Part shown: one piece after another, positions 36,845 to 38,084 of the stretch
How the letters are laid out: each line of letters starts with the position of its first letter
Position numbering within the stretch: position 1 is the stretch's first letter
NCBI GenBank assembly: GCA_947459115.1
Contig: CANHCC010000003.1
Coordinates: 1 to 38,084 of the forward strand
DNA: 38,084 nucleotides
Origin: Bacteroidota bacterium
GTDB lineage: Bacteria > Bacteroidota > Bacteroidia > J057 > RFSG01
Direction of reading: 5' to 3'
Translations under genes and position numbers: made by a program
The notes under the pieces: generated by a model
Database searches by the model: none
Told to the model about the DNA's origin: nothing
What the model saw: only the letters and a program-made list of their open reading frames with translations

Positions 36845-37339
36845 TCAGTTAAATTGAATATCTCCGATTAACCGCTTCACAGTGGCTTCCTGCTCGGCTG
36901 CATCCGCCATTTTTTGCTTGAGTATTTTCTCTGCAATTTCTATAGACATACGACCGACTTCATTTTTTAATTCTGTAATCGCTGCCATCTTCTCAGATTC
37001 AATTTGTTTTCTGGCATTTTCCAGTGCACGAGCGGTTTCTGACCCGGCAGATTCTCTGGCTTCAGCCAAAATTTTCTCTTTTAAATCCCTTGCCTCTTTC
37101 AAGATTAAATCTCTTTCTTTGCGGGCCTCATTCAGCAATTTCTGATTATCCGCCTGAAGTTTAGACATTTCATCTCTGGCTTTTTCAGCAGCCTGCAATG
37201 AAGCTTCTATAGAAGACTCTCTTTCTTGAATAGCTTTCAAAATAGCAGTCCATGCAAATTTTCTTAAAATCAGGAACAGGATCAGGAAAAGAACCAGTGC
37301 CCAAAAAAACAAACCGAAATTAGGTAATACAAACTCCAT
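36845..37339 (-). CDS. atpF: ATP synthase F0 subunit b
   Basis: A 164-residue peripheral-stalk subunit with an N-terminal membrane helix (FGLFFWALVLFLILFLILRKFAW) and a long charged helix (for example ERESSIEASLQAAEKARDEM) that dimerises along F1. Standard length. It is separated from atpE by 109 bp, the widest gap in the operon, which contains a hairpin. Confidence 0.95.
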   Translation of the reverse strand: MEFVLPNFGLFFWALVLFLILFLILRKFAWTAILKAIQERESSIEASLQAAEKARDEMSKLQADNQKLLNEARKERDLILKEARDLKEKILAEARESAGSETARALENARKQIESEKMAAITELKNEVGRMSIEIAEKILKQKMADAAEQEATVKRLIGDIQFN

Positions 37340-37400
37340 AATTTATTAAGTGTCTTAACTTACTACTGTGTTGAATCTATGTGTCAGATAAACTCTGGTG

Positions 37401-37437
37401 TTCTCCGGTCCTGAGCCAATCGCCCGGAACCGGAGAA
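37401..37437 (-). other. Intercistronic hairpin between atpE and atpF
   Basis: TTCTCCGGT (37401-37409) and ACCGGAGAA (37429-37437) are perfect inverted repeats around 19 bases. It starts 11 bp downstream of the atpE stop. There is no T-run after it, so it is not a standard terminator. An mRNA processing or stability role, favouring high c-subunit output, is inferred. Confidence 0.6.
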
Positions 37438-37448
37438 TTTCAGAGGAA

Positions 37449-37709
<261 letters not shown>

Positions 37710-38084
37710 TTAATGATGTGCGTGAGCCTCTGCCTCGTGATGGTCATGTGAATGATCTTCCATCGCCTGACCAATGAATACAGCGGTTAACAAAGTAAAT
37801 ACATATGCCTGAACTGCTGCTACGAGCACTTCAAGACAAAAGACGAAAATACCAAAGGCAACCGTTAAAGGTGCGATGCCCAGCCCTGCACCAATACTAC
37901 TGCCCCCTTTGCCAAGAATAAAGATTAACCCAATAAGCGCCAGGATCATCAAGTGACCTGCTGCAATATTGGCAAATAAACGCACGGTCAAGGCAAAAGG
38001 CTTGGTAAACATACCCACCAGCTCCACCGGTAACATGAGGAACTTTACAGGCAAGGGCACGCCAGGGAACCAAAAGATATGCCC
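37710..38084 (-). CDS. atpB: ATP synthase F0 subunit a (C-terminal part, cut by window edge)
   Basis: The last 124 residues of the proton-channel subunit; the reading frame runs off the window at 38084. The essential arginine is in FALTVRLFANIAAGHL, facing the c-ring Glu, followed by two membrane helices and AVQAYVFTLLTAVFIGQAM. The tail is unusually His/Asp/Glu-rich (MEDHSHDHHEAEAHAHH), extending beyond the last helix on the side of the C-terminus. The true start lies outside the window. Confidence 0.95.
   Translation of the reverse strand, partial: GHIFWFPGVPLPVKFLMLPVELVGMFTKPFALTVRLFANIAAGHLMILALIGLIFILGKGGSSIGAGLGIAPLTVAFGIFVFCLEVLVAAVQAYVFTLLTAVFIGQAMEDHSHDHHEAEAHAHH

Overview
The window looks like chromosomal DNA of a member of the Bacteroidota, possibly a Saprospiria- or Chitinophagia-like lineage. 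This rests on two proteins with C-terminal sorting domains of the type IX secretion system (T9SS), a PorV/PorQ-type outer-membrane protein, a TonB-dependent receptor with an N-terminal carboxypeptidase-regulatory-like domain, TTG/TANNTTTG-type promoters, mostly weak Shine-Dalgarno sequences, and an ATP synthase operon that ends after atpG without atpD/atpC. Species cannot be named from sequence alone.

Layout. 1-980: an IS200-like Y1 (RAYT-type) transposase gene flanked by tandem copies of a 17-bp hairpin repeat. 994-3120: groES-groEL with an unusual upstream region (four TGTCA boxes and a sigma54-like element), a strong SD and a clear terminator. 3159-4776: an AT-rich T9SS-sorted beta-propeller-like protein with its own promoter. 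5115-6092: a second, unrelated RAYT-type transposase whose gene carries a low-complexity in-frame insertion containing a perfect 18-bp palindrome. The same palindrome recurs beyond an 18-bp tandem array. 6112-10368: a trans-sulfuration-type PLP enzyme, then a lipoprotein/permease/ATPase exporter. 10438-20087 (minus): greA plus a HIT protein, and an operon of TonB receptor, giant T9SS-sorted protein and PorV/PorQ-like protein. 20497-22856: a TIGR01777-type epimerase convergent with a helical-repeat protein. 22982-27712 (minus): serine hydrolase, APC permease, M23/LysM peptidase and lipoprotein. 27774-27928: a third array, of GGTAAGTAACTTACC palindromes separated by G-runs. 27995-29543: Mrp-type ATPase, NifU-domain protein and small membrane protein. 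29686-31656: lipoproteins and an unknown protein. 31809-33551: NuoG. 33615-33710: the 17-bp repeat again, between two terminators. 33769 to the window end (minus): atpG-A-H-F-E-B, with atpB cut by the edge.

Most genes are housekeeping or envelope functions. The accessory signal is the set of three distinct palindrome-based tandem arrays, all intergenic. Two lie next to or around RAYT-type HUH transposases, the enzymes known elsewhere to mobilise REP palindromes. The 17-bp family is the most striking. Its 11-bp core is identical in all 16 copies at three places, the variation falls almost entirely between cores, and each arm can pair with either neighbour. Statements about promoters and about a repeat-transposase partnership are inferences from sequence pattern.
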